Positions 29,037 to 37,854 of a DNA stretch of 64,000 bases are shown one piece after another. Source of the DNA: Streptomyces triculaminicus (GTDB taxonomy: Bacteria; Actinomycetota; Actinomycetes; Streptomycetales; Streptomycetaceae); contig NZ_JAFMOF010000002.1 of assembly GCF_017349075.1 (NCBI RefSeq), forward strand, positions 558,001 to 622,000, in the 5' to 3' direction. The notes beneath the pieces are model-generated. The model searched no databases. It was given only the letters and a program-made list of their open reading frames with translations, and had not been told where the DNA came from. Numbering within the stretch: the first letter of the stretch is position 1; the number at the start of each line of letters is the position of its first letter. The translations under genes were made by a program, and so were the position numbers.

Positions 29037-30796
29037 CGCGTCCTCGCCCAGGGCGCGAAGGCGTTGCGCACGCCCTCCAGGGCCGGGGCCAGCTCCGGGT
29101 GGTGCCGCAGCAGGACGTCGCGCATGGTCGTACGGTCGATCCACTCCATGCCCTCCGGGGTGTAGATCTCGGGCCGGTAGTCGGTGGTGAAGAAGCGGTC
29201 GCTCTTCAGCCGCCGGGACGCCATCAGGACGAACACCCGGAACGCCGTGTCGCTGAAGGCGAAGCCGCGCGGCCGGGGTTCGGCGTACATCCCCACCATG
29301 GTGTCGACCCGGTCCAGGCGCCCGTCGTAGACGTCCCGCAGCTCGGCGGCCAGGTGGGCGTTCCCGCCGGTCAGTTCCTCGAAGCCGGTCACCGGCGGCC
29401 GGTGCAGCGCGGCGCGGAAGGCGGTGTAGCGGGGCACGCCGCGCTCACGGTCGCGCAGCACGTCCACCGTGCCGAGGTCGACGTGCTCCCCGGAGACCCG
29501 CACCAGGTCGCGCAGGCAGTCGGGGTGGTTGTGCAGGGTGATGGCGCCGGGGTGCATGGTGCCGAAGGAGTACAGCAGGTCGGTCATGCCCCACCGGTCC
29601 ACGGCCTTGCGGGTGGCCAGCGCCTGCAGCGGCTCGAAGCCGGTGACGTCGATCAGCGCGCCGTCACGATGCGAGCGGATCTCGTACTCGTCCCGGATCA
29701 GCGGGTGCAGTCGGTAGGAGGTGACGAACTCCTCGGTCATCGAGTACGGCGCCGCGTGGTGCGCGGTGGGGGAGCCGGGGATGCCGAAGAACGCCTCGCC
29801 CCGGCCCAGGCGCCCCACCCGGCGCCGCAGCCGCGCGGGAAGCACCCCGTACCAGTTGATGTGCATGGCCGCCCGCGTCACCGGACGGTCGATGACGGCG
29901 GGCGTCCACTCCACCGTATGGATCTTGGCCATCACGGCGGCGTTCACCAGCCTGGCCACCTGGAACAGACGCTCGTCGTCCCAGGTGGGATGGGCGGATT
30001 CCACCCGGGCGCAGATCGCGTTGTGCTCCTTGGCGAAGAGCGTGTGCAGCAGCGACAGGCCGACCCAGTAGTTGTCGTTGAAGCCGGTGGCGTCGATGCC
30101 GGCCAGCCCCGGGCGCGTCTCGTCCGGCAGCCTGCCGTCCACGACGGCCAGCCGGCCGCCCTCGCCCGTGCGCAGCGAACGGCACCGCTCCTCGTCGGAC
30201 CCGTAGATCTGCGAGCCGTCCCACCAGTGGGAGACGGTGTTCTCGTACGTCGGAGGACGGCCGGGCCCGGTGTGGGCGACGGGGTCGGGCCGGCTGCGGC
30301 GGACCAGCATGGGGCAGCGCGACCAGTCGTCGTTCGCGGCCAGCGGGACGTCCAGGGGCGCCTCGGCCCTGTTGTCGCCGTGGCTGAACCAGCCGTGGTT
30401 CTGGAACTGGATCCAGGCCGCCGCCAGCAGGTTCAGCGACACGGCCGGGCGGAAGCCCCGCGAGCGGGCCAGCAGGCGCCGGCTCACCTCGCGCGGACCG
30501 GGCGAGAACAGACCGTGGTCCTCGGGCTCCGGGAAGGTCTGCGGCAGCGCGCAGTTGCGGTCGAAGCGGGTGCCCGCCCGGCCCATGTCCACGTCGTCCG
30601 GGTCGTACCCGGACCCGTCGTAGCTGCGGTACGGCAGCAGGACCGGGCTCGGGGTGCGGGGCCGTTCGCCGCCCGCGCCGAAGGTGTCGTGCAGATTGTG
30701 GGCGCGCAGCAGGTCCCGCTGCCGTTTGATCTCCAGCAGCGCCAGGGGGAAGGGCAGCGAGTGCCACTCGCGGCGGCGCCGCGGTGCCGGTGTCAT
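29033..30796 (-). CDS. Fatty acid alpha-dioxygenase (PIOX-like, heme peroxidase/COX superfamily)
   Basis: The 587-residue protein belongs to the animal heme peroxidase superfamily and matches plant pathogen-inducible alpha-dioxygenases. The distal His134 is in WIQFQNHGWFSHGD. The YRLH block holds Tyr361 and proximal His364, in the spacing of catalytic Tyr385/His388 of cyclooxygenase. The C-terminus follows plant PIOX closely: VLRDRERGVPRY, FRVFVLMASRRLKSDRFFTT, YTPEGMEWI. Alpha-DOX adds O2 to C2 of free fatty acids to give 2R-hydroperoxides, which lose CO2 to Cn-1 aldehydes or are reduced to 2R-hydroxy acids. No signal peptide. A GGAGAG ribosome site precedes the ATG. Neighbours supply a lipase, P450, 2-hydroxyacid dehydrogenase and 2-oxoacid decarboxylase. 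Confidence 0.9.
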   Translation of the reverse strand: MTPAPRRRREWHSLPFPLALLEIKRQRDLLRAHNLHDTFGAGGERPRTPSPVLLPYRSYDGSGYDPDDVDMGRAGTRFDRNCALPQTFPEPEDHGLFSPGPREVSRRLLARSRGFRPAVSLNLLAAAWIQFQNHGWFSHGDNRAEAPLDVPLAANDDWSRCPMLVRRSRPDPVAHTGPGRPPTYENTVSHWWDGSQIYGSDEERCRSLRTGEGGRLAVVDGRLPDETRPGLAGIDATGFNDNYWVGLSLLHTLFAKEHNAICARVESAHPTWDDERLFQVARLVNAAVMAKIHTVEWTPAVIDRPVTRAAMHINWYGVLPARLRRRVGRLGRGEAFFGIPGSPTAHHAAPYSMTEEFVTSYRLHPLIRDEYEIRSHRDGALIDVTGFEPLQALATRKAVDRWGMTDLLYSFGTMHPGAITLHNHPDCLRDLVRVSGEHVDLGTVDVLRDRERGVPRYTAFRAALHRPPVTGFEELTGGNAHLAAELRDVYDGRLDRVDTMVGMYAEPRPRGFAFSDTAFRVFVLMASRRLKSDRFFTTDYRPEIYTPEGMEWIDRTTMRDVLLRHHPELAPALEGVRNAFAPWARTR

Positions 30797-30833
30797 CGAT
30801 CGCTCTCCAACGGGGGGTAGGGGGCGGGACGGT

Positions 30834-32204
30834 TCAGCGGTCGTGGAGCCGGAGGACGACGGTCTCCTCCACCCGGCCCCGGTACGGCTCGAGCAGGGCG
30901 TCCACCCGGTCGCGCGCCTCGGGCACCACGTCGTCGAGGCTCTGCGCGTAGACGCCCGCGTTGTGGCACTGCGGGAAGTCGTGCGAGCGGTCCACCCAGG
31001 TGATCTCCAGCCAGTCGGCGGGCACCGGGAAGACGGAGACCGGGCTGCGCCCCTCGAGGTTGGGCACCACGTCGTGCTCGTTGACGAGGCTGACGACCCG
31101 GGTGGCCGGGTCGAGGGGGCGCTTGAAGTCGACGGGGGAGCCGACGGCGACGGCGTGGGTCAGCCGCCACCGCCGGTTGACGTCGGGCAGTTCGGTCAGG
31201 TTCAGGGCCGTGATGCCGCCCAGGCTGTGCCCGACCAGCGCGACCTCGGTGCCCTCGGGGACCACCCGGGCCAGGGCCTTGCGCACGGCCCGGGTGTACG
31301 GGGAGTCGTTGCGGCCCACCGCGGTGACCGCGCCCACCAGGTCCTGCGGGGTGGCGTTGCGGGGCCGGCCGAAGGCCATGCCCGGCAGCACCACCACATG
31401 CCGCGTGACGCCGTCCGGGCCGGTGACCCGGTGGATCAGCATCCGGCCGTCGGTGCCCAGGACCGCGATGTCACGCAGGTGGCCGCTGACGCTCGTACCG
31501 GGATCCAGCCGCGCCAGCAGGGCCGGGTCCGCCGGCAGTACCTCGGCCCGGCCGGCCCCCCGGTCCCAGCGCGCCCAGGCGCCGATGGACGTGCCCAGCA
31601 GGGGATCGCCGTCCGGCCGGGTGCCGGTGACGATGTGCCAGGCCGCCGCGTCGTTGAACGGGTTCTCGTCCACCAGCGCGTTCCACGCCATCACCTCGGT
31701 CAGCGACGGCGCGAGGCGTGCCAGGGCCCGCTCGCCGCCCTGCTCGCGCACGTTCTGCCGCAGCACCCGCAGGGCGCGCAGCTGGCGGTCCGCCGCGATG
31801 GCGTCCAGCAGCCGCCGCACCGGGCCGTCCTCGGCGAACTCCGGGTGCCGCACCGAGCACAGCCGGATGCGCAGCTCCAGCGAGGTCACCGCCACGGCGA
31901 CCGCCAGGCTCTCGCGGCTGGTCAGTACCCCGCCCAGCCACGCCGCCCGGCCCAGCCGCCCGCCGTCGGGCGCGTAGCCCAGCCCGGTGGCCGAGGTCAG
32001 GGCGCCGGCCAGGGCCCGCACGGCCCGCAGTCCGGTGCGCGGCGAGCGGCCCAGCGAGGCCGCCAGCGCCGGGTCGGTGGCCACGGCCGTCAGCGCCCGG
32101 CCCGCCGCCCGGATCTCGCCCGCCGCCTTCCCCAGCGCCCGGGCCACCGGGGCCAGGGCGGCCACGTCCGGCCCGGCGGCGCGGATGCCGCCGCCGGACG
32201 TCAT
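30834..32204 (-). CDS. Alpha/beta-hydrolase, lipase-like
   Basis: The 456-residue protein has an Ala/Arg-rich N-terminal half of about 230 residues with no known domain and an alpha/beta-hydrolase fold C-terminal half. The nucleophile Ser327 is in VALVGHSLGGITALNL, a candidate Asp is in NEHDVVPN, and a candidate His is in RSHDFPQCHN. Its ATG overlaps the P450 stop (ATGA) and the dioxygenase starts 37 bases after it. Context suggests it frees a fatty acid from a lipid for the alpha-dioxygenase, as phospholipase A2 feeds cyclooxygenase. That role is an inference. No secretion signal is visible. Confidence 0.82.
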   Translation of the reverse strand: MTSGGGIRAAGPDVAALAPVARALGKAAGEIRAAGRALTAVATDPALAASLGRSPRTGLRAVRALAGALTSATGLGYAPDGGRLGRAAWLGGVLTSRESLAVAVAVTSLELRIRLCSVRHPEFAEDGPVRRLLDAIAADRQLRALRVLRQNVREQGGERALARLAPSLTEVMAWNALVDENPFNDAAAWHIVTGTRPDGDPLLGTSIGAWARWDRGAGRAEVLPADPALLARLDPGTSVSGHLRDIAVLGTDGRMLIHRVTGPDGVTRHVVVLPGMAFGRPRNATPQDLVGAVTAVGRNDSPYTRAVRKALARVVPEGTEVALVGHSLGGITALNLTELPDVNRRWRLTHAVAVGSPVDFKRPLDPATRVVSLVNEHDVVPNLEGRSPVSVFPVPADWLEITWVDRSHDFPQCHNAGVYAQSLDDVVPEARDRVDALLEPYRGRVEETVVLRLHDR

Positions 32205-33631
32205 GACGCCCCCGGAGTGCGCTGGGCGCGGTAGCCGATGCGCAGGCGCGTCGCGTCGAAGGTGTACGGCAGCGGCCGGGCGGGCCCGAGCCGTACCCCG
32301 GCCACCGCCAGCTCCCCGCCGCGCAGGAACTCGGCGACGAAGCCGGTCGCCAGCAGCAGCCCCAGCTCCATGCCGCTGCACTGGGCCTCGCCCCGGCTGA
32401 ACGGGCTGACGGCCCAGTCCTGCGAGGCCGTGCCGTCCAGCCACTTCTCGGGCGCGAAGCGGTGCGCGTAGTCGACGCGCTCCGCGTCGCGGGCGTGGAA
32501 GGCGGCGGGCACCAGGACGTTCATCCCGCCCGGCGCCACGGCCCCCCGCCAGCGGGTCTCCGCCGTCGTACGCCGCATCAGGCTCGGCACCGGCGGCCAC
32601 AGCCGTGCCGCGTCCTGGACGCAGGCGCGCAGGTACGGCAGGGCCTCGAACCCCGCCACCGTGTGCGCCCCGTGCCGGCGGTCCGCCGCCGCGACCTCCT
32701 CCAGCGCCCGCCGGTAGTGCGCCGGATGCGTGGCGAGCAGGGCCAGGGTCTGCGTCACGGCCGCCTGCACGACCCCCAGCGCCATGAACCAGTGCGCGAC
32801 CTGCCCCTCGGGAGCGGTCTCCGGACCCCGGGGGGCGGTACGGAACAGCCCGGTCAGGCTGCGCGGGTCGGCGTCGCACAGATACCGGGCCTGACGCTGC
32901 GTCATCTTCCGCCGGATCCGGCGGGTACGGGCCCTGCGCCAGCGCCGCGCCCCCATCCAGTTGGCCTCCGTGAGCAGCTCCTCCAGCAGCCGGGAGAACT
33001 CCGTGTCCTCGGCGGCCGCCTCGCCCAGGAAGCAACGCCGCCCCGCACGCTCGAGCCGCGCGCGGACGTCCCCCGCCGACAGCCCCGACTCCGCCCGGGG
33101 GCCCAGCAGCGCCCGGGCCTCCTCGCCCACCACCCGCAGGAAGTGCCCGGCCAGCCGGTGCACCGGGCACCCGGCGTCCAGGACCGCGTCGTTGAACGCC
33201 CGCCGCGCCGTGCGCTGCCGGCCGTGCGAGGCGACCAGCGCCTCGGGCTGCACGGCGGCGAAGCCGCTCACCTTCTCCCAGGTGTCGACCGCGTACACCT
33301 CGACCGGCCCGGCCAGCACCTGCCGGGCGTCCTCGGCGTCCAGCACGAGCAGCGTCGGGCCCGAGGTACCGCGCACCACCACGGGACCGCGGCCGTGCCG
33401 CCCCCGCAGGGAGCGCATCAGCTCCATGCCGCGCCGGTTGGGGTCGATCCGGGCGACCAGGCGGGCGGCCCGGGGCCGGGGACGGAAGACGCCCCGGAGG
33501 TAGTTGGGAAGGAAGTAGCCCAGCGTCAGGCGCAGGTTCTCGCTCCGGGTGGCCGTCGGCAGCGCCCCCTCCGGGAGGGCGTCCGAGCCGGCGTCCGTGC
33601 CGCTGCCGAAGGTCTCGCTCGTCCGGCTCAT
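32201..33631 (-). CDS. Atypical cytochrome P450 of the alpha-dioxygenase operon
   Basis: The 476-residue P450 has its heme ligand Cys418 in SPFSRGEAQCSG. The I-helix (residues about 282-295, FMALGVVQAAVTQT) has no acid-alcohol pair, and the K-helix ExxR Glu is replaced by Asp (DAARLWPP). P450s that rearrange or cleave lipid hydroperoxides (CYP74, CYP8A, the P450 half of fungal Ppo enzymes) also lack the O2-activating Thr. An attractive reading is that this enzyme acts on the hydroperoxide made by the alpha-dioxygenase and needs no redox partner. None is encoded nearby. The gene overlaps both neighbours by 4 bases. Confidence 0.88.
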   Translation of the reverse strand: MSRTSETFGSGTDAGSDALPEGALPTATRSENLRLTLGYFLPNYLRGVFRPRPRAARLVARIDPNRRGMELMRSLRGRHGRGPVVVRGTSGPTLLVLDAEDARQVLAGPVEVYAVDTWEKVSGFAAVQPEALVASHGRQRTARRAFNDAVLDAGCPVHRLAGHFLRVVGEEARALLGPRAESGLSAGDVRARLERAGRRCFLGEAAAEDTEFSRLLEELLTEANWMGARRWRRARTRRIRRKMTQRQARYLCDADPRSLTGLFRTAPRGPETAPEGQVAHWFMALGVVQAAVTQTLALLATHPAHYRRALEEVAAADRRHGAHTVAGFEALPYLRACVQDAARLWPPVPSLMRRTTAETRWRGAVAPGGMNVLVPAAFHARDAERVDYAHRFAPEKWLDGTASQDWAVSPFSRGEAQCSGMELGLLLATGFVAEFLRGGELAVAGVRLGPARPLPYTFDATRLRIGYRAQRTPGAS

Positions 33632-35031
33632 GCCAGCACCTTCCCCGGGTTGAGCAGACCGTCGGGGTCCAGCAGCCGTTTGATGTCCCGTTGCAGGCGC
33701 AGGCCGCGCGGCGGCAGCTCCCGGGCCAGCCACTCGCGCTTGAGCACGCCCACGCCGTGCTCGCCGGTGATGGTGCCGCCCAGCTCCAGGCCCGCGGCCA
33801 TGATGGCGTCGTACGCCTCCCTGGCCCGCCGCACCGCCGAGCGGTCGGCGCGGTCGAAGAGGACCGTCGGGTGGAGGTTGCCGTCGCCGGCGTGGCCGAC
33901 GGTGGCGATGTACAGGTCGTACTCCCCGGCGATCTCCTCCACGCGCTCGACGAGGTCGGCCAGCCGGTCGCGCGGCACGGCGACGTCCTCGACGAAGGCC
34001 GTCATCGCGCCCGGCAGCCCCTTGGCCACCGCGCCCAGCGCGGGCATCACCATGCGCCGGGCGTCCAGCACCTGCCGGCACCGCTCGTCGTCCTCGGCCA
34101 CCGCGACGGACAACGCCTTGGCCTCCCGGCACAGCTCCGCCATCGCCCGCACCCGGGCCGCCGCGTCCGGGGCGTCGCTGGCCACGATCAGCGTGGCGCC
34201 GCCCGCGCCGGCCAGCAGCGGATGGCCCAGCGCCGCGACCGCCTCGGTCGTCGCACGGTCCATCAGCTCCAGGGCGGACGGCACATGCCCCTCCCGGATG
34301 ATCGCCCCGGCGGCCGCGCCCGCGTCGCGGGCGCTCGCGAAGGAGGCCAGCAGCGCCAGCTCCGGAGGCCGCGGCGGCCGCAGGGCCAGCGTCGCCTCGA
34401 CGATGACGCCGAGCGTCCCCTCGGAGCCCACGAACAGGCGGGTCAGGTCGTACCCGGCAACCCCCTTGACCGTGTCCCGCCCCACCCGCAGCACCTCGCC
34501 GTCGGCCAGGACGACCGTCAGGCCCAGGACGTAGTCGGCGGTGACGCCGTACTTCACACAGCACAGTCCGCCCGCGCCGGTGGCGATGTTGCCGCCGATC
34601 GTGCACGTCTCCCACGACGCCGGGTCCGGCGGGTAGCACAGGCCCTCGCCGGCGACGGCCGCCGCGAGATCGGCGGTGATCACCCCCGGCTCGCAGCGCA
34701 CCAGGCGGTTCGCCCTGTCGATCTCCAGGATGCGGTTCATCCGGACCATGGAGAGCACCACACAGCCGTCCACGGCGTTGGCACCCCCCGCGAGCCCGGT
34801 ACGGGCGCCCTGCGGCACCACGGGAACCCCCAGGGCGCGCGCGACGCGCAGCACGTGGCGCACCTGTTCCACGGTCTCGGGCCGGACCACCACGGCAGGT
34901 CTGCCCGCCTCGCTGAACGGGGCCGCGTCGTAACGGTGCAGGGCCAGCTCGACGTCCGCCGTGCCGAGGGCCTCCGGAGGCAGGGCCTCCGCGAGGGCCG
35001 CGAGCAGCGGATTGCCGACAGGAGGGGTCAT
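33628..35031 (-). CDS. FAD-linked 2-hydroxyacid dehydrogenase/oxidase (GlcD/D-LDH family)
   Basis: The 467-residue flavoprotein (start chosen at the ATG preceded by GGAG; an in-frame ATG 12 bases earlier is possible) has a PCMH-type FAD domain. It shows VVVRPETVEQVRHVLRVA, PQGARTGLAGGANAVDG and GGNIATGAGGLCCVKYG. The C-terminal cap has VGHAGDGNLHPTV and ITGEHGVGVLKREWL, the metal/substrate His and Glu residues of D-2-hydroxyacid dehydrogenases. It would oxidise a D-(2R)-2-hydroxy acid to a 2-oxo acid. That stereochemistry fits the 2R product of an alpha-dioxygenase, and also D-mandelate or D-lactate. Overlaps the P450 start. Confidence 0.9.
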   Translation of the reverse strand: MTPPVGNPLLAALAEALPPEALGTADVELALHRYDAAPFSEAGRPAVVVRPETVEQVRHVLRVARALGVPVVPQGARTGLAGGANAVDGCVVLSMVRMNRILEIDRANRLVRCEPGVITADLAAAVAGEGLCYPPDPASWETCTIGGNIATGAGGLCCVKYGVTADYVLGLTVVLADGEVLRVGRDTVKGVAGYDLTRLFVGSEGTLGVIVEATLALRPPRPPELALLASFASARDAGAAAGAIIREGHVPSALELMDRATTEAVAALGHPLLAGAGGATLIVASDAPDAAARVRAMAELCREAKALSVAVAEDDERCRQVLDARRMVMPALGAVAKGLPGAMTAFVEDVAVPRDRLADLVERVEEIAGEYDLYIATVGHAGDGNLHPTVLFDRADRSAVRRAREAYDAIMAAGLELGGTITGEHGVGVLKREWLARELPPRGLRLQRDIKRLLDPDGLLNPGKVLA

Positions 35032-35157
35032 GGGCAGCTCCATGCGATGGGGCCCGGAAAGGGCGAGTGGGAAAGGCGTGGAGAGAGCGTTCGACGGCGT
35101 GAAGGGACGACCGCACGGCGGTGGCCGCCGGGCGGGCGGAGAAGGGGTGGGGTGAGG

Positions 35158-36771
35158 TCAGAGCGTCGGCGGGACGGTCGTGACCGGGGCCTCGATCAGT
35201 ACGGGCCCCTCGGCGCCGGCGGTGGCGGCGCCGACGAGCTCGGCGAGGTGCGCCGGATCCGTGGCACGGTGGGCGGGCACCCCGTAGCCGCGGGCGAGGG
35301 AGCACAGGTCCAGCCCGGGAAGATCCAGACCCGGCACGCCCGGCGTGTTTTCGAAGCGGCCGAACCACTTGAGGATGGCGTACTCGCGGTTGGCCGGCAC
35401 CACGAACGTCACCGGCACCCGGTAGGCGGCCGCCGTCCACAGCGCGGTGATCGCGTACTGCGCGGAGCCGTCGCCGATCAGGGCCACCACCGGCCGCTCG
35501 GGACGCCCCAGCTGCGCCCCGACGGCCGCCGCGAGGCCGAAGCCCAGGCCGCCGCCGGTGGTCATCAGGAAGGAGTCCGGGCGGTCGACGCGGACGTGGT
35601 CGCGGAACAGCTGCAGATTGGAGGGCGACTCGTTGACCCACACCGTGTCCTCGGGCGCCGCGCTCGCCACGGCGGCCAGCGCGATGGCGGCCGACATCGG
35701 CTCGCCGTCGGCCTCCGGCACCTCCACCGCACAGCGGGCCGGCCGGGCGGGAACGGCGTCGCCGCGCTTGTCCACCAGCTCCGCGAGCAGCTCCAGCGTG
35801 GGGCGCAGCCCCGCGACCAGGGCGTCGCCGACGGGCGCCCGCGCGGCCTCGCCCGGGTCGCTGGTCAGCAGCACCAGCTCACAGCCCTCGGCCAGCAACG
35901 GACCCGGCACATAGGGGTAGTACCGGAAGACCGGCGCCCCGACCACGAGCACCAGGTCATGCCCCGCGAGCGTCCGGGCCAGCGGGCCGATCGCCGGGGG
36001 CAGCACGCCCTGGTACAGGGGGTGGTTCTCCGGGAAGCCCACCCGGCCCTCGACGGGCGACGCCCACACCGGCAGCTGCCGGCGCTCGGCCAGCGCCACG
36101 GCGGCGGACCAGGCCCCTTCGGCGTCCACCGAACCGCCCGTCACCAGCACCGGGTTGACCGCGGCCTCCAGCCGCCGGGCGAGCGCCTCCACGCACGGCC
36201 GGTCGGCCGCCGTCAGATCGTGGACCCGCCGCACGGCCGCGTGCCGCGCGGCCCGTTCCGCCGCCTCGTCCAGCTCCACGTCCCAGTCGTCCATCGGCAG
36301 GGAGAGGAACACCGGCCCTCGCGGCGCGGTCTCGGCGATATGGAAGGCGCGGGCGAGGGCGGCGGGCACGTCCTGGGCGCGCGGCGGCTCGTAGGCCCAC
36401 TTCACGGCCGGGCGGGGCAGGGCGGTGGCGTCCGCGTTCGTCAGCAGCGCCTCCATGGTCATCATGGCCCGCACCTGCTGCCCCGCCGTCACCACCATCG
36501 GGGTGTGGTTGGCCGCGGCGGTCACGATGGCCCCCATGGCGTTGCCCACGCCAGGCGCGGTGTGCAGGTTGACCAGCGCGGTGGTGCCCGTGGCCTGGGC
36601 GTATCCGTCGGCCATGCCGACGACCACGGCCTCCTGCAGGCCCAGTACGTACCGGAAGTCCGCGGGGAAGTCCTGCAGGAAGGGCAGTTCGGTGGAGCCC
36701 GGGTTGCCGAACACGGTGGTCACTCCGCGGGACCGCAACAGCTCACGCGCCGCTGCGCGTACGGTCGTCAT
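35158..36771 (-). CDS. mdlC-like: ThDP-dependent 2-oxoacid decarboxylase, benzoylformate decarboxylase-like
   Basis: The 537-residue enzyme follows Pseudomonas MdlC closely along its length. It has VFGNPGSTELPFLQDF (MdlC Ser26), the ThDP-activating Glu in LQEAVVVGMADGYAQA, NLHTAPGVGNAMGA (His70), and the ThDP-binding IGDGSAQYAITALWTAA. The third MdlC catalytic residue, His281 in FRYHQY, is Tyr here (FRYYPY), so substrate range may differ. It removes CO2 from a 2-oxo acid to give an aldehyde. It is the first gene of the operon, and 126 bases separate it from the FAD enzyme. The ATG has AGAGG upstream. Confidence 0.9.
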   Translation of the reverse strand: MTTVRAAARELLRSRGVTTVFGNPGSTELPFLQDFPADFRYVLGLQEAVVVGMADGYAQATGTTALVNLHTAPGVGNAMGAIVTAAANHTPMVVTAGQQVRAMMTMEALLTNADATALPRPAVKWAYEPPRAQDVPAALARAFHIAETAPRGPVFLSLPMDDWDVELDEAAERAARHAAVRRVHDLTAADRPCVEALARRLEAAVNPVLVTGGSVDAEGAWSAAVALAERRQLPVWASPVEGRVGFPENHPLYQGVLPPAIGPLARTLAGHDLVLVVGAPVFRYYPYVPGPLLAEGCELVLLTSDPGEAARAPVGDALVAGLRPTLELLAELVDKRGDAVPARPARCAVEVPEADGEPMSAAIALAAVASAAPEDTVWVNESPSNLQLFRDHVRVDRPDSFLMTTGGGLGFGLAAAVGAQLGRPERPVVALIGDGSAQYAITALWTAAAYRVPVTFVVPANREYAILKWFGRFENTPGVPGLDLPGLDLCSLARGYGVPAHRATDPAHLAELVGAATAGAEGPVLIEAPVTTVPPTL

Positions 36772-36937
36772 GCCTGGCACCTCTTGGGGTCGATGGGCCG
36801 TTCGGGGAGGGGGAGCATTGCCACTTCCCGACCGGCGAAGCCATGACGCCGGAAGATCACCTGAGTATTCATCCGCGCGAGTGAATGCCCCCTGGCCTGC
36901 GCGGTATTACCGCGCGGCGGGTTCTACCGTCGCCCGC

Positions 36938-37120
36938 ATGCCTGACATGGATGAGATCATCCGACGTATCCGACGGGATATGGACACGGAGTTGCGCAAG
37001 CGTGCGAGGCGGGCCCTGGATCGCCCCGCCGGCTGGTCCGTCACGGGGGAGGCCGGCGCGGACGGCGGGGACGACGCGCCCGCCACCGCCGGCAATGCCG
37101 GGGCGGTGGCGAGGGAGTAG
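36938..37120 (+). CDS. Small hypothetical protein
   Basis: The 60-residue product has a charged amphipathic N-terminal helix (MDEIIRRIRRDMDTELRKRA) and a Gly/Ala-rich tail. No clear ribosome site. It is divergent from the decarboxylase gene with 166 bases between, and is followed within 6 bases by a perfect terminator, which supports a real transcript. Function unknown. Confidence 0.5.
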   Translation: MPDMDEIIRRIRRDMDTELRKRARRALDRPAGWSVTGEAGADGGDDAPATAGNAGAVARE

Positions 37121-37125
37121 GAACG

Positions 37126-37160
37126 GCGACACCCCGCCGCGGGACGCGGCGGGGTGTCGC
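37126..37160. terminator. Terminator after the 60-residue gene
   Basis: A 15-bp perfect stem (GCGACACCCCGCCGC with its complement, loop GGGAC) is placed between two convergent genes, so it can serve both. Confidence 0.88.
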
Positions 37161-37196
37161 GGGCGGGTCGGCGGCCCTACCTCTCAGGACGGCCGG

Positions 37197-37652
37197 TCAC
37201 CGACGGGCACCGGCCATGCCGCGGGTGCCGCGTACGACGCCGAACCCCGCCAGGGCGAGGGCGGTCAGGCAGCACACGATGCCGACCACGGCGTTGCTGA
37301 CGTTGGCGGCGGTGATGAAGGCGTGGCCGGAGACGATCCAGGGAGCCATGATCGTCCAGGCGCCGAGGCCCAGCGCCGCCCAGCTCGAGGAGTGGGTGCG
37401 TTCATAGGCCGGACCGAAGCCGCCGACCAGGCAGGCGAAGGCGACACCGGTGATCAGATTGTTGATGGTCAGGGTAGTCGCGCCGTTGAAGCCCACAATC
37501 CATGGTGAGGCGGCCAAATAGACGCCACACAGAAGGGCGATTGCCTCGACGGCCTGGGCGGCGGGGGTCGCCGTCGTCTCCTCGGAGTGGGCGCGGAGCG
37601 CCAGGATGTCCGGGTGCTGATCGATCCCGGGCGACGTGCGGGGGACGGTCAC
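37197..37652 (-). CDS. SPW-repeat membrane protein
   Basis: The 151-residue protein has four membrane helices in two repeats, each with the SPW-type motif (ASPWIVGF and APWIVSG). The start is GTG preceded by GAAGG 8 bases upstream; GTG 37661 is an alternative. SPW proteins are common in actinobacteria and their function is not known. The N-terminal 45 residues are cytoplasmic and polar. Confidence 0.82.
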   Translation of the reverse strand: MTVPRTSPGIDQHPDILALRAHSEETTATPAAQAVEAIALLCGVYLAASPWIVGFNGATTLTINNLITGVAFACLVGGFGPAYERTHSSSWAALGLGAWTIMAPWIVSGHAFITAANVSNAVVGIVCCLTALALAGFGVVRGTRGMAGARR

Positions 37653-37854
37653 GTCAGCCACCTTCTTTCCGTACCGGTGCGGACCTGGTTGCATTTTATC
37701 CCAATTGACCGCGAATTCACCCTATTGGCGGTAGGAAGTGACGCCTGGTCCGAAGAAGCTGCTTATCGGGCAGGCAGACGGGGAAGGCTTGTCCTTCGGG
37801 GGCGCAAGGGGCTGCGGAAGCAGCAGGAACGGTACTGCAGGGGGAGGAGTCACC

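Noticed and set aside
36781..36937. Palindromic operator for the alpha-oxidation operon
   Set aside because: I see no convincing dyad or recognisable promoter in the 166 bases upstream of the decarboxylase gene.
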